IMG/VR virus record: IMGVR_UViG_3300023184_000287
Coordinates: 1 to 37,996 of that record
Length of the DNA stretch: 37,996 nucleotides
Origin: a virus
Reading direction: 5' to 3' (one strand)
The position numbers and the translations under genes are program-made. Numbering within the stretch: position 1 is the stretch's first letter; every line of letters starts with the position of its first letter. Shown here piece by piece: positions 26,251 to 33,104 of this stretch. The notes under the pieces are model-generated. The model saw only the letters and a list, made by a program, of their open reading frames with translations. It was not told the origin of the DNA and made no database searches.

Positions 26251-27086
26251 TATTCAACCTCCGGTTGATTGTCTGGCTCACTTATGTGAGCACCCTTACA
26301 TACTGACCACCACGGACACCAGCGCTGAGAGCACAAGTAGTGTTGGTCATTTATTAGCCAACGCTCATCCGTTGGTATGCCTGTATTATTTGTCATCGCA
26401 AAACTATAGGCAACAGCCGACAGTGCTTGCTTAACGACAAAATCACCGTGAGCTTTTGAACGGCTCACAGAAACTATTTGACCGTACGGATTATTTGTAC
26501 GAATCATAACACCAAATTTGAAAACTGACTTTTCTTGTATAACACCCAATTTGTTGCCAGCATAAGTATATATCGAAGACTGAATATCTTGCGACTGTTT
26601 TTCCAACAAAGAATATTTACGGGCAGAAGTTTTCCAATCCCACGCACCATCTTGATGCAAATAATCCATAGTGCCCTCAAACCAAAGTTCGTACCCATTA
26701 ACGAACTGACCTGTTGGTACTTCAAATTTTACTTCAGATGCACCACCCGAAGGAACTTGAGGCATAATATCATTAACCCAAGCTTGTGTAAGTCCAACAA
26801 CATATTGATGCCAAGACTCAGGATTAACATTTGTATGCCGAACACCCTCTTGTTCCATTTCTTTAAAACGAATTAGAGACACATCTGGTGCGTCAGCAGC
26901 AGAACACCTTTGAGTTAAAACTGCTTCAATACCTGCGTGCACAGCAGTACCGATAGCTGCGCTATCGTTCTGCGTTCTGAACTCAGGTTGAACAACACTG
27001 AAACGGGACCTTTCCGGACACAGCAACATATCTTTTAACCAAGATTGTCTAACCAACACACGCTTGTTAGTTTCATCAATTTTCAT
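26250..27086 (-). CDS. RecB/Cas4-like PD-(D/E)XK exonuclease
   Basis: 278 aa. Family markers are LLCPERSRF (first Cys, C23), IGTAVHAGIEA (the conserved His), FEGTMDYLHQ then AWDWKTS (D and D-x-K catalytic residues), and a C-terminal cluster LCSQRWCPWWSVC with three Cys. One N-terminal plus three C-terminal Cys is the iron-sulfur arrangement of Cas4/AddB-type nucleases. It probably resects DNA for recombination-dependent replication. It is first in the replication operon, with AGAAAGAAGGGG before the ATG and a strong promoter about 85 bp upstream. Confidence 0.8.
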   Translation of the reverse strand: MKIDETNKRVLVRQSWLKDMLLCPERSRFSVVQPEFRTQNDSAAIGTAVHAGIEAVLTQRCSAADAPDVSLIRFKEMEQEGVRHTNVNPESWHQYVVGLTQAWVNDIMPQVPSGGASEVKFEVPTGQFVNGYELWFEGTMDYLHQDGAWDWKTSARKYSLLEKQSQDIQSSIYTYAGNKLGVIQEKSVFKFGVMIRTNNPYGQIVSVSRSKAHGDFVVKQALSAVAYSFAMTNNTGIPTDERWLINDQHYLCSQRWCPWWSVCKGAHISEPDNQPEVE

Positions 27087-27114
27087 AGTCCCCTTCTTTC
27101 TGTTAGTACACTAT

Positions 27115-27142
27115 ATCACGCCGACCCTACGGTTGGCGTGAT
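27115..27142 (-). promoter_or_regulatory. Leader hairpin of the replication operon
   Basis: Arms 27115-27126 and 27131-27142 form a 12-bp inverted repeat with a CTAC loop and one imperfect pair (G.U if read on +, A.C mismatch if read on -). It lies inside the transcribed leader between the promoter and the AGAAAGAAGG ribosome-binding site. It may be an operator or an mRNA structure. Confidence 0.5.
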
Positions 27143-27157
27143 GATTGTTTTGTTGTG

Positions 27158-27171
27158 GCCCCCTAAGGGGC
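27158..27171. promoter_or_regulatory. GCCCC-CTAA-GGGGC palindrome at the transcription start
   Basis: A 5-bp-arm palindrome directly downstream of the -10 box of the leftward promoter, covering the expected initiation site. This position suits a repressor operator; the binding protein is unknown. Confidence 0.4.
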
Positions 27172-27200
27172 AGTATAACAATGCTGTGTAGGTCTGTCAA
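27172..27200 (-). promoter_or_regulatory. Consensus sigma-70 promoter for the replication operon
   Basis: On the minus strand the sequence reads TTGACA (27200-27195), a 17-bp spacer, then TATACT (27177-27172). This is a perfect -35, optimal spacing and 5/6 match at -10. Transcription should start near 27165 and run leftward through the nuclease, helicase, primase and resolvase genes. It lies in the 120-bp gap immediately after the lysozyme stop. Confidence 0.8.
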
Positions 27201-27206
27201 GCATTC

Positions 27207-27719
27207 TTACGGATTCCATTGCTCCCATGTGTTATCGCTGTACTCAAACAATGCATATGCAGCGGTTAAGTTTAATATAGGATTAAAAAGGTCATCACAA
27301 GTTTTTATGATACCGAGCTGTTGTAAGTAGCCTTTTGCGTAATATTTATTAGGTTTACACCAAGACCAATCGTTGATTTGCATCAACCCATAGTCTTCAG
27401 AGCCATCTGTATTTCTTGTCTTGTTGTACGCCTTAGGTGCGCACCTCGATTCCCGATTAGCAATCTTGACCAATGTGTCTAATTCTTTTTTAGGCCAACC
27501 AACTAATCGAGCCAACTCCCGAACTTTTTCACACGGTGTCATAATCACGATAGGTCTTGTTGCAGACATGGTCGTTGTTGTGCTGGGGTCCGGGTCAATG
27601 TATCCTTCCGTAGAAGGATACACAGGGTCAGGTAACTCATCTGCTGGTATAGCCAACGAAAAAACCATACTGCTTACACTCATAACCGTTACAAAAATTA
27701 CTGATAATACGTATTTCAT
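27207..27719 (-). CDS. Exported lysozyme / lytic transglycosylase-like protein
   Basis: 170 aa. Residues 1-24 are a signal peptide (MKYVLSVIFVTVMSVSSMVF, SLA). A Pro/Thr linker follows (about 28-55). The catalytic domain has VKIANRESRCAPKAYNK (Glu90 is the likely acid) and EDYGLMQINDWSWC, the E...GLMQIN pattern of lysozyme-like transglycosylases, with Cys pairs. It degrades peptidoglycan. A secreted form suggests holin-independent access to the wall or a role other than final lysis. It overlaps WhiB by 4 nt and is last in its operon. Confidence 0.82.
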   Translation of the reverse strand: MKYVLSVIFVTVMSVSSMVFSLAIPADELPDPVYPSTEGYIDPDPSTTTTMSATRPIVIMTPCEKVRELARLVGWPKKELDTLVKIANRESRCAPKAYNKTRNTDGSEDYGLMQINDWSWCKPNKYYAKGYLQQLGIIKTCDDLFNPILNLTAAYALFEYSDNTWEQWNP

Positions 27720-28027
27720 ACTGCATTCTCCTTTATTTTTACATTGGATAAGCCAATTAAGCTAAAGTAACGTCCGCCCCAAACGCCGACACATTCGTGG
27801 GCTAATGCAAAGTTAAAACACTCTTCTTTAACAACGCATTCGTTACATATAGTGAACGCTTCATGTAACGGTTTACCAGGTTGTACTGAAGGCATCCCTT
27901 TACCTTGTACTGGAAAAAATATACTATTATCTTTTCCTTTACAATTAGCTTTAGCATAAATTGGTTCTAGTTCTCTAGAAACATTTTCATCTCTAAATCT
28001 TATTGCTTCTTGATATGAACTACTCAT
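27716..28027 (-). CDS. WhiB-family transcriptional regulator
   Basis: 103 aa from the ATG at 28027, chosen because GAAGGAG lies 6 nt upstream. WhiB hallmarks are ANCKGKDNSIFFPV (Cys29), ICNECVVKEEC (Cys61, Cys64, Cys70, spacing C-x2-C-x5-C) and the GVWGG turn (81-85). These four Cys hold a [4Fe-4S] cluster in WhiB proteins, which bind host sigma-A and alter transcription. In actinophages they can reprogram host genes or influence superinfection. It is the best evidence for an actinomycete host. It is coupled to the 41-aa gene upstream by an 8-nt overlap. Confidence 0.92.
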   Translation of the reverse strand: MSSSYQEAIRFRDENVSRELEPIYAKANCKGKDNSIFFPVQGKGMPSVQPGKPLHEAFTICNECVVKEECFNFALAHECVGVWGGRYFSLIGLSNVKIKENAV

Positions 28028-28145
28028 CATCATCTCCTTCGTTGCTGTGTTCTTCTTCCCACTCACAATATGAACAAGTGCCATCATCGTTATTCCATTC
28101 AGCACACAAACATCTGCGATAAGGATTAGTGATTTCTTTAGTCAT
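28020..28145 (-). CDS. Cys-rich 41-aa acidic micro-protein
   Basis: The sequence begins MTKEITNPYRRCLCAEWNND and continues through TCSYCEWEEE to a very acidic tail. CxC plus CxxC gives four Cys suited to a zinc knuckle. It starts inside the end of the 74-aa gene and ends inside the WhiB start, and its coding sequence contains the WhiB ribosome-binding site. The gene-packing pattern supports translation; function unknown, possibly a WhiB partner. Confidence 0.6.
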   Translation of the reverse strand: MTKEITNPYRRCLCAEWNNDDGTCSYCEWEEEHSNEGDDDE

Positions 28146-28362
28146 AATACATTTTTTCTTGCGACTCTTGATACTTTGCACCTTCAATGCCCCAACCTTC
28201 GTTATGCAAGAGTTGGGACATTATTTCACAACCTGCTTCACGCAGATATGAAGTTAATAATTCATCAATAGATGACAATGCAATGTTGGAGAGTATGCCC
28301 TTTAGATGTGGCATACACGCTGTCGCATCTTCTCCGTCGAATCCTACGCTGATAATAGTCAT
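28138..28362 (-). CDS. Hypothetical protein, 74 aa
   Basis: The ATG at 28362 is favoured over upstream in-frame ATGs because AAAGGAG is 5-8 nt upstream and it overlaps the previous stop (ATGA). The product (MTIISVGFDGEDATACMPHL...) is acidic, with a helical centre (SSIDELLTSYLREAGCEIMS) and a polar C terminus. No family recognised. Confidence 0.6.
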   Translation of the reverse strand: MTIISVGFDGEDATACMPHLKGILSNIALSSIDELLTSYLREAGCEIMSQLLHNEGWGIEGAKYQESQEKMYYD

Positions 28363-28574
28363 TCCATCTCCTTTATTTTTTGATTGAGCCATACACTGCA
28401 TCGCATAACCCAGTTACGAATGTTTAATATTTCATCATCGTCATATGGGCGACCACCACTATTTTCAATGTAGTCACCTAACCCATCATGAAGATAATCA
28501 ATTATACCAAACACATCACCTTTGGTTATTTTTCCTGATTCGTTATTTTCTAGACAATCTTTATTGGTTATCAT
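28359..28574 (-). CDS. Hypothetical protein, 71 aa
   Basis: MITNKDCLENNESGKITKGD at the start, then DVFGIIDYLHDGLGDYIENS and a C-terminal helix with Trp (RNWVMRCSVWLNQKIKEME). Small, acidic and probably helical. It overlaps the 58-aa gene upstream by 14 nt and the 74-aa gene downstream by 4 nt. Unknown role in the WhiB/amidoligase operon. Confidence 0.6.
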   Translation of the reverse strand: MITNKDCLENNESGKITKGDVFGIIDYLHDGLGDYIENSGGRPYDDDEILNIRNWVMRCSVWLNQKIKEME

Positions 28575-28737
28575 TTGTGTTTTCTTTGTTTATTTCGTCA
28601 ATAGTTCTAACTAACATTTCTATTTTTTGTGCTTTAGTCATATACGCTTCATCAAAAGTTAATGGTGTTATCTTTATATTAAACTTAGCAAACGCTTCAG
28701 TAAACTCCCGAACAAACTTTTCTTTAGTTGACTCCAT
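28561..28737 (-). CDS. Hypothetical helical protein, 58 aa
   Basis: Translation from the ATG at 28737 gives MESTKEKFVREFTEAFAKFN, then IKITPLTFDEAYMTKAQKIE and a Lys/Asn/Asp-rich end. It looks like two amphipathic helices. TGATG couples it to the 155-aa gene (1-nt overlap) and it overlaps the next gene by 14 nt. Without it there would be a 160-nt gap in an otherwise gapless operon. Confidence 0.6.
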   Translation of the reverse strand: MESTKEKFVREFTEAFAKFNIKITPLTFDEAYMTKAQKIEMLVRTIDEINKENTNDNQ

Positions 28738-29204
28738 CAAACACCTTCCCTTTTTATATAATAATTTACTTTTTTATCCATCAAATCCATAACAGCTTCA
28801 GCCAAAGAACCTCTAGCTTCACCATCATCAGTAACAATTTCATCTGCTTTATCTTTGAAACGCATAACACTTGCAACACCAAATTCGGTTGCGTGCACAA
28901 TCAACCTAACCCGACGTTTTTGTGGATGCTGTGAAGGCGGTGTATCATCATCGGTTTTACTTAATGGTGCAGCCCAACCAGCAGTAAGAATAGTAAAAGA
29001 TGCACAATCTTTGATACTTTCTAAAGTATCAAAATCATTGAGCATGTCATAAACATCATTATTTTCTTTTACAGACTTAATTTTATTGTTATCATCTAAA
29101 AGCCACAAAGAAGCTTTAGTAACACCAAAAGGGTCTTTTTTACGTGACAATTTAGCATTAATTTGTTTTTCTATTTTGATTGCGTTTTTTAATATGAATG
29201 TCAT
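28737..29204 (-). CDS. Hypothetical protein, 155 aa
   Basis: The N-terminal third is basic and helical (LKNAIKIEKQINAKLSRKKD). The core contains FTILTAGWAAPLSKTDDDTP, the basic HPQKRRVRLIVHATEFGVAS, and SLAEAVMDLMDKKV. The C-terminal part looks like a compact alpha/beta domain with an acidic loop. Proteins of similar character occur in actinobacterial genomes without function. Overlaps its neighbours by 1-3 nt. Confidence 0.6.
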   Translation of the reverse strand: MTFILKNAIKIEKQINAKLSRKKDPFGVTKASLWLLDDNNKIKSVKENNDVYDMLNDFDTLESIKDCASFTILTAGWAAPLSKTDDDTPPSQHPQKRRVRLIVHATEFGVASVMRFKDKADEIVTDDGEARGSLAEAVMDLMDKKVNYYIKREGV

Positions 29205-29488
29205 TATTGTTCCTCTAGTTCAATATGCATAGTGATGTAATATCTACCTTCAATTAACATGATGTGTCCGTCAAGACGCATCATGTCCAACCTTATTTTT
29301 GTTTCATTCATTTTGATTCTGTCCTCAGATTTGGCACACTCAATAAGAGTTAAACCAAATTCCGAATCAGAAATACGTTTAAACAACTCACCCATAAGTA
29401 AATTGCCATTTTCTATCATCCGCAAAGTATTTAAATACTTTGTATGGTATAATTTTTCTTTACTAAAAGATTTAATCTTTATAGACAT
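29204..29488 (-). CDS. Hypothetical protein, 94 aa
   Basis: Basic N terminus (MSIKIKSFSKEKLYHTKYLN), helical middle and beta-type C terminus (LDGHIMLIEGRYYITMHIEL). No cysteine cluster and no membrane segment. Start and stop abut or overlap the neighbours (TAAATG upstream, TAATG downstream). Unknown function. Confidence 0.6.
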   Translation of the reverse strand: MSIKIKSFSKEKLYHTKYLNTLRMIENGNLLMGELFKRISDSEFGLTLIECAKSEDRIKMNETKIRLDMMRLDGHIMLIEGRYYITMHIELEEQ

Positions 29489-29866
29489 TTATGCTTCTCC
29501 TTCCTGATTTTCTAACCTAGTAGTTACCCGCTCAACAGTTTCATCAATAAACCCAATAGTTGCAGTATTGATACCACGTTGAAATAAAGTTTTGAAACGC
29601 TCATCTTCTAAAAGAGCTGCAATAATATGTGTTTTGCTGTATTCAATAACACGCCGATAATCGAGATGTCCGGCAATATTGTTGTAATCAATACATTGTG
29701 CAACTCTGGCTATTATTGCGTCACCTATTGCATTATTGACAATAGATTGCGCATACTCTATGGTTGAATCCATAACTTTGTTAGTAATATCACGAACAAT
29801 ACGATTGTATGTTTCAACATCAACATCAAACCGAATTTGCTCTTCCGAAACTAATCTAATAGACAT
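29489..29866 (-). CDS. Hypothetical protein, 125 aa
   Basis: The start is the ATG at 29866, with GGGAGG 9 nt upstream; the frame is open to a TTG at 29893, but that lies inside the preceding gene. Mostly helical, Ile/Val/Asn-rich, with DVETYNRIVRDITNKVMDST and a C-terminal TVERVTTRLENQEGEA helix. No recognised domain; possibly a multimeric coiled protein. Confidence 0.6.
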   Translation of the reverse strand: MSIRLVSEEQIRFDVDVETYNRIVRDITNKVMDSTIEYAQSIVNNAIGDAIIARVAQCIDYNNIAGHLDYRRVIEYSKTHIIAALLEDERFKTLFQRGINTATIGFIDETVERVTTRLENQEGEA

Positions 29867-29867
29867 A

Positions 29868-29996
29868 TTACTTACCTCCCTTGATGTCTTCAACAGTTAT
29901 TTGAGCCAACACTTCCGGCCAATTAGCATCCATTCTTTTAACTTTACGACGCATTTTTTTGCGTCGTTTATAATTTATTTTATTTCTTTTTGACAT
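29868..29996 (-). CDS. Highly basic 42-aa protein
   Basis: The start at the ATG at 29996 (AAAGGG upstream) lies inside the 3' end of the amidotransferase gene, a 17-nt overlap. The N-terminal half is almost all Lys/Arg (KRNKINYKRRKKMRRKVKRM), suggesting RNA, DNA or membrane-phosphate binding. The C-terminal half (DANWPEVLAQITVEDIKGGK) is a short folded-looking segment. Its last codons contain the ribosome-binding site of the next gene. Confidence 0.55.
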   Translation of the reverse strand: MSKRNKINYKRRKKMRRKVKRMDANWPEVLAQITVEDIKGGK

Positions 29997-30987
29997 CAAC
30001 TTGCCCTTTCTTTTCATCCCACATAAGAAACGATTGCTCATACTCATAGTTATTCCAACAATTACATTTATCACCAGAACACGCTAAACATTGTTTGCAA
30101 TCACCACAATGCGTAGCACTATGGTCTAAAGCATCAACATAATAAATTGCACCACAGTTATAACAAGTAACTTTAGCAAAATCAGGATTTGTGTATTCTG
30201 TAAAAATATGAATCTTGTCTAATATGTCATCATCGTCATACAACTCATTTTCTACATACTGCATAACTTCTTGTTGACTAAAATTATGGGCGTTATAAGA
30301 GTCAAATTCTTCTTCATCATCTAAATCCCAAGTAGCAGTACCATAACCCCCGTATCCCTTTGTGTACGAACTAGCAGAAGTTGTATAACCAGAACCTGTA
30401 TAACCATAATTGACATAAGATATTGGATAAGTTTTTTTGTACGAACTATTAGACCACCACATTCCCTCGAACCAATGACCGGCAGGTTCATTAAGAATAT
30501 ACCAATCAGCTTGAGAACTAGGATTAACAGTCAACACCGCCAACTTAGAACCAGTAGCCCATGTTTCAATTTCTTTAAACGTTGTTTCGTTATCTAATGC
30601 GGTAACACCACCCAATTTTGGTAACACATATTCTGCAAACAACTTTGTATCAGAACGTTTATCATGAACAGGCATAGTTATTGGCAACATACCGTTATGA
30701 CCCAACACTGTTTTATCATCATCACCAACATTAAATGGATGACAATTATCAATAGAAGTTGTACCATGAGTTGAAATACGCCAATGAAACAACGCAGCAC
30801 CCGTATAAGTTTGTCTCAAATCAACCCACCGAAGCCACAACTTTTCAAAATCCATATCATGGTCTTTGATAATTGCAGTTTTAGCATGAATAGCGAAACC
30901 AAATCCGTCAGGATTTGATTTTGCGGCTTGACGCGCTTTATCATAATCAATATTTACACCATCAGGCATTAAAGTTAACAAACACAT
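29980..30987 (-). CDS. Class-II glutamine amidotransferase with Cys-rich C-terminal domain
   Basis: 335 aa. Residues 1-180 are a class-II (Ntn-type) glutaminase: Cys2 as the nucleophile after Met removal, NPDGFGF (25-31), HWRISTHG (68-75), NCHPF (81-85) and LGHNG (95-99). This domain frees ammonia from glutamine. A Tyr/Gly/Ser linker (about 183-215) and acidic segment follow. A Cys cluster (C275, C278, C294, C297, C300, C303, C308, C310) probably binds zinc. No synthetase domain is attached, so ammonia would be passed to the adjacent amidoligase. The start overlaps the amidoligase stop (TAATG). Confidence 0.85.
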   Translation of the reverse strand: MCLLTLMPDGVNIDYDKARQAAKSNPDGFGFAIHAKTAIIKDHDMDFEKLWLRWVDLRQTYTGAALFHWRISTHGTTSIDNCHPFNVGDDDKTVLGHNGMLPITMPVHDKRSDTKLFAEYVLPKLGGVTALDNETTFKEIETWATGSKLAVLTVNPSSQADWYILNEPAGHWFEGMWWSNSSYKKTYPISYVNYGYTGSGYTTSASSYTKGYGGYGTATWDLDDEEEFDSYNAHNFSQQEVMQYVENELYDDDDILDKIHIFTEYTNPDFAKVTCYNCGAIYYVDALDHSATHCGDCKQCLACSGDKCNCWNNYEYEQSFLMWDEKKGQVDVKKK

Positions 30988-32081
30988 TATTTATTCTCCT
31001 TTTTATCTTTACTAGGTTTATCTACCCAACCATCAGGTGCTTTAGACACATTAGGCCGCGTATGCATTTTCCAAATAAAATTTGGATAAACATCAGGAAA
31101 ACTACGAGCATAATTAGCCAAACCATCAAAATTATTAATAGCATTCTCTTTAACAACTTGATGAGCAGTAATTTCCTTTGTGTACTCAAACAAACAATAC
31201 ACAAACTCGATATAAGACAACAAAGTCTCATAACGCAAAGAAGGTCTAAAAATACGCAACTCATGCGTATGCTCATTCAACCTATTAACAGCCAAATTAC
31301 GGTAAGTTTGACCGGGAACATAATCACCATTCTTGCGAACACCTTTAGCAACTTCCATCAAAGTTGGCTTAGGCCCATGCCAATACTCATCACTAGCACC
31401 AAGAAAAGCATCCAAATCATATTGCGCATACTGAGAATTACGACCAACAAAATTGATTAAAGTTTCTTTATTTCTAAAAATGAAATACAAAAACTTCATC
31501 TCATGTTGAGGATTGATAAATGAATTTTTAGATATATGGATGTGTTGGCCACAATTAGATGTAGTCCATGCACGATAACCTTTTTTACGCAAATAACGCA
31601 AAGACTCACGAATAGACTCTGTGTTATTGTGAACAAAATTAAGCGACATTGGATGCGAAACCATTTCGAAACCATTACGCAAAGAACAATCATCTTTAAC
31701 ATAAATTAATCCATTAGTCAAATTACTTACATAACTTGCATCCCTGTTTAACGAACACCCACCATTGTCTTTATCTTCAGTTTCAAGTTCAATACCAACA
31801 TAAGGTTTAATTTTTGTGGCATTAGAGTTCATGGATACTGTTGTGTTATTATCAACAAAATCCCAAAACCTTGGAGTAGGATGATAACCATAAGAATTGA
31901 TTGAACTCTCATTATCATCACTTGAATTGTCATCATCTGATTCATAATCAGAATCAGAATCCATATTGTCATAACAACCTTGACAATACCAACTGCCACC
32001 AGAATACACTGCATCATTTCTGTCTACTGTGTCGGAACAATCCCAACAATCGATAGGACCTCTATTTTCTATACCTGGCAT
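30987..32081 (-). CDS. Amidoligase (COOH-NH2 ligase) with N-terminal zinc ribbon
   Basis: 364 aa. Residues 12-36 form a zinc ribbon (Cys12, Cys15, Cys33, Cys36). A very acidic disordered linker (about 40-60, Asp/Ser/Asn) follows. The glutamine-synthetase-like amidoligase fold spans about 90-300, with GIELETE (96-102), CSLRNGFEMVSHPMS (132-146), CGQHIHIS (177-184) and ELRIFRPSLR (274-283) as metal/ATP-binding strands. Such enzymes join an amine or ammonia to a carboxylate of a peptide or protein. The partner amidotransferase is directly downstream and coupled. Ribosome-binding site AAAGGGG. Substrate unknown. Confidence 0.85.
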   Translation of the reverse strand: MPGIENRGPIDCWDCSDTVDRNDAVYSGGSWYCQGCYDNMDSDSDYESDDDNSSDDNESSINSYGYHPTPRFWDFVDNNTTVSMNSNATKIKPYVGIELETEDKDNGGCSLNRDASYVSNLTNGLIYVKDDCSLRNGFEMVSHPMSLNFVHNNTESIRESLRYLRKKGYRAWTTSNCGQHIHISKNSFINPQHEMKFLYFIFRNKETLINFVGRNSQYAQYDLDAFLGASDEYWHGPKPTLMEVAKGVRKNGDYVPGQTYRNLAVNRLNEHTHELRIFRPSLRYETLLSYIEFVYCLFEYTKEITAHQVVKENAINNFDGLANYARSFPDVYPNFIWKMHTRPNVSKAPDGWVDKPSKDKKENK

Positions 32082-32120
32082 ATATACCCCTTTGTTTATC
32101 TAATGTTTATATGATGATGA

Positions 32121-32160
32121 CATTTGCTTGTCCCCGCGGAACGCGGGGGACAAGCAAATG
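32121..32160 (-). terminator. 18-bp GC-rich hairpin between the 79-aa gene and amidoligase
   Basis: Arms 32121-32138 and 32142-32160 pair over 18 bp (one bulged G), loop GAA. It begins 2 nt after the stop of the 79-aa gene. There is no U tract on the transcribed strand. The stem resembles that at 33105-33132. Confidence 0.7.
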
Positions 32161-32162
32161 GA

Positions 32163-32402
32163 TTACTCAGGCTCAATAACAGTAAGCTTTGGGAACTTAC
32201 CAAACGTTTCAACCTCAACTAATTCATTATTAACTAACATATATCTTTTTTCATTACTATTTATGTAATGCCACATAGCATTTTTGGCATCAGCATTATT
32301 TTGCCCTAACGAAGCTTCACCAGCTTTACCTAATGCTTCATTAAAACTATTTGCCTTAATTTCGTATTGAACTAAAAGTCGTATTCTGTATGTAAATGCC
32401 AT
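32163..32402 (-). CDS. Hypothetical protein, 79 aa
   Basis: Begins MAFTYRIRLLVQYEIKANSF. A beta strand then an Ala-rich helix (NEALGKAGEASLGQNNADAK) and a C-terminal beta part (MLVNNELVEVETFGKFPKLT). GAAAGGA gives a good ribosome-binding site. It sits alone between a 308-bp non-coding stretch and a strong hairpin. No family recognised. Confidence 0.65.
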   Translation of the reverse strand: MAFTYRIRLLVQYEIKANSFNEALGKAGEASLGQNNADAKNAMWHYINSNEKRYMLVNNELVEVETFGKFPKLTVIEPE

Positions 32403-32417
32403 AACATCCTTTCAAAT

Positions 32418-32471
32418 AAATTGCAACACCCGAGTAAAATAAAGTCCTTGACAAAAATTGCAACACCCGAG
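32418..32471. repeat. Two 17-bp direct repeats upstream of the 79-aa gene
   Basis: AAATTGCAACACCCGAG occurs at 32418-32434 and again at 32455-32471, start-to-start 37 bp. They lie just upstream of the leftward 79-aa gene. The spacing (about 3.5 helical turns) and position suggest paired operator or activator sites. No clear -10/-35 could be placed. Confidence 0.6.
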
Positions 32472-32710
32472 CAAATGAACCCCGACCGCAAAAAGAGCAA
32501 AGGGGCTGGTGTTGCCCTGCTCTGCTCTGGTGTTGGTGTTGGTGTTCCCTAGACATTACACGCAACTTGCTGTCAGGTGTTGTCGTCGTCGCTTTAGCGA
32601 CCCAAGACGACAACAATAGCAAACCGCAGTTTTCCAAGTTAGCAAAAGATAAACGGGCCGGGTTGAGCTTACGCCCAACCCAACCCGCTGTCATCTTGTT
32701 CTGGTGTTTA
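32472..32710 (-). other. Non-coding stretch with two hairpins
   Basis: No gene is supported here. It contains a compound hairpin at 32580-32613 (outer 8 bp TTGTCGTC/GACGACAA, inner 5 bp GTCGC/GCGAC with TTTA loop). Another stem, CGGGTTG (32659-32665) with CAACCCG (32681-32687), lies about 23 nt after the stop of the 113-aa gene. A GGTGTT triplet repeat lies near 32528-32545. It could hold a small RNA or a long 5' leader. Confidence 0.4.
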
Positions 32711-33052
32711 TCAAACAACAGTCAATTTACTTACCGCCACAAACTCTGGCTGAGTAATGCTCATCTGACCGCCAAGCATAAGTTGTTGCTTAGGTGTCTT
32801 GAGTTCATACTCAATACCGTCAGATGTGTATGTTGATTGTGTGTCACCCATAGCAACCACTTCGGTCACATTCAGTGTCACTCCAGCACGGATATTGTGC
32901 GCGGTTACCAACTCGTTTGGTAACCAAGCCCAAGGGCGTACACCATCAACAGTAACAAAAGATACTGAAGTTGATTTCGGACCTTGTTTGCTAACTCCAG
33001 CCACAATTAAAGTGGTTGTTTCTGTCGTTTTCTGTTTTTTGTTCGCTGACAT
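32711..33052 (-). CDS. Hypothetical beta-rich protein, 113 aa
   Basis: Lys/Thr-rich N terminus (MSANKKQKTTETTTLIVAGV), then alternating beta segments (STSVSFVTVDGVRPWAWLPN, AGVTLNVTEVV, TYTSDGIEYELKTPKQQL). An OB-like or other small beta barrel is possible but not demonstrable. AAAGGAG precedes the ATG. Unknown role; possible nucleic-acid binder. Confidence 0.62.
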   Translation of the reverse strand: MSANKKQKTTETTTLIVAGVSKQGPKSTSVSFVTVDGVRPWAWLPNELVTAHNIRAGVTLNVTEVVAMGDTQSTYTSDGIEYELKTPKQQLMLGGQMSITQPEFVAVSKLTVV

Positions 33053-33104
33053 TATGTTCTCCTTTCAAGAGAATCTATTTTTTGTTTATTACTATTTTCT
33101 TTGA

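Noticed and set aside
30915-31460. 181-codon rightward frame antisense to the amidoligase
   Set aside because: A shadow of a well-supported gene; product is Ile/Thr/Asn-rich without domains or upstream signal.
32356-32718. 120-codon open frame on the minus strand
   Set aside because: It starts inside the 113-aa gene, ends inside the 79-aa gene, has low-complexity HQHQHQ-type sequence, and covers the hairpins and direct repeats.
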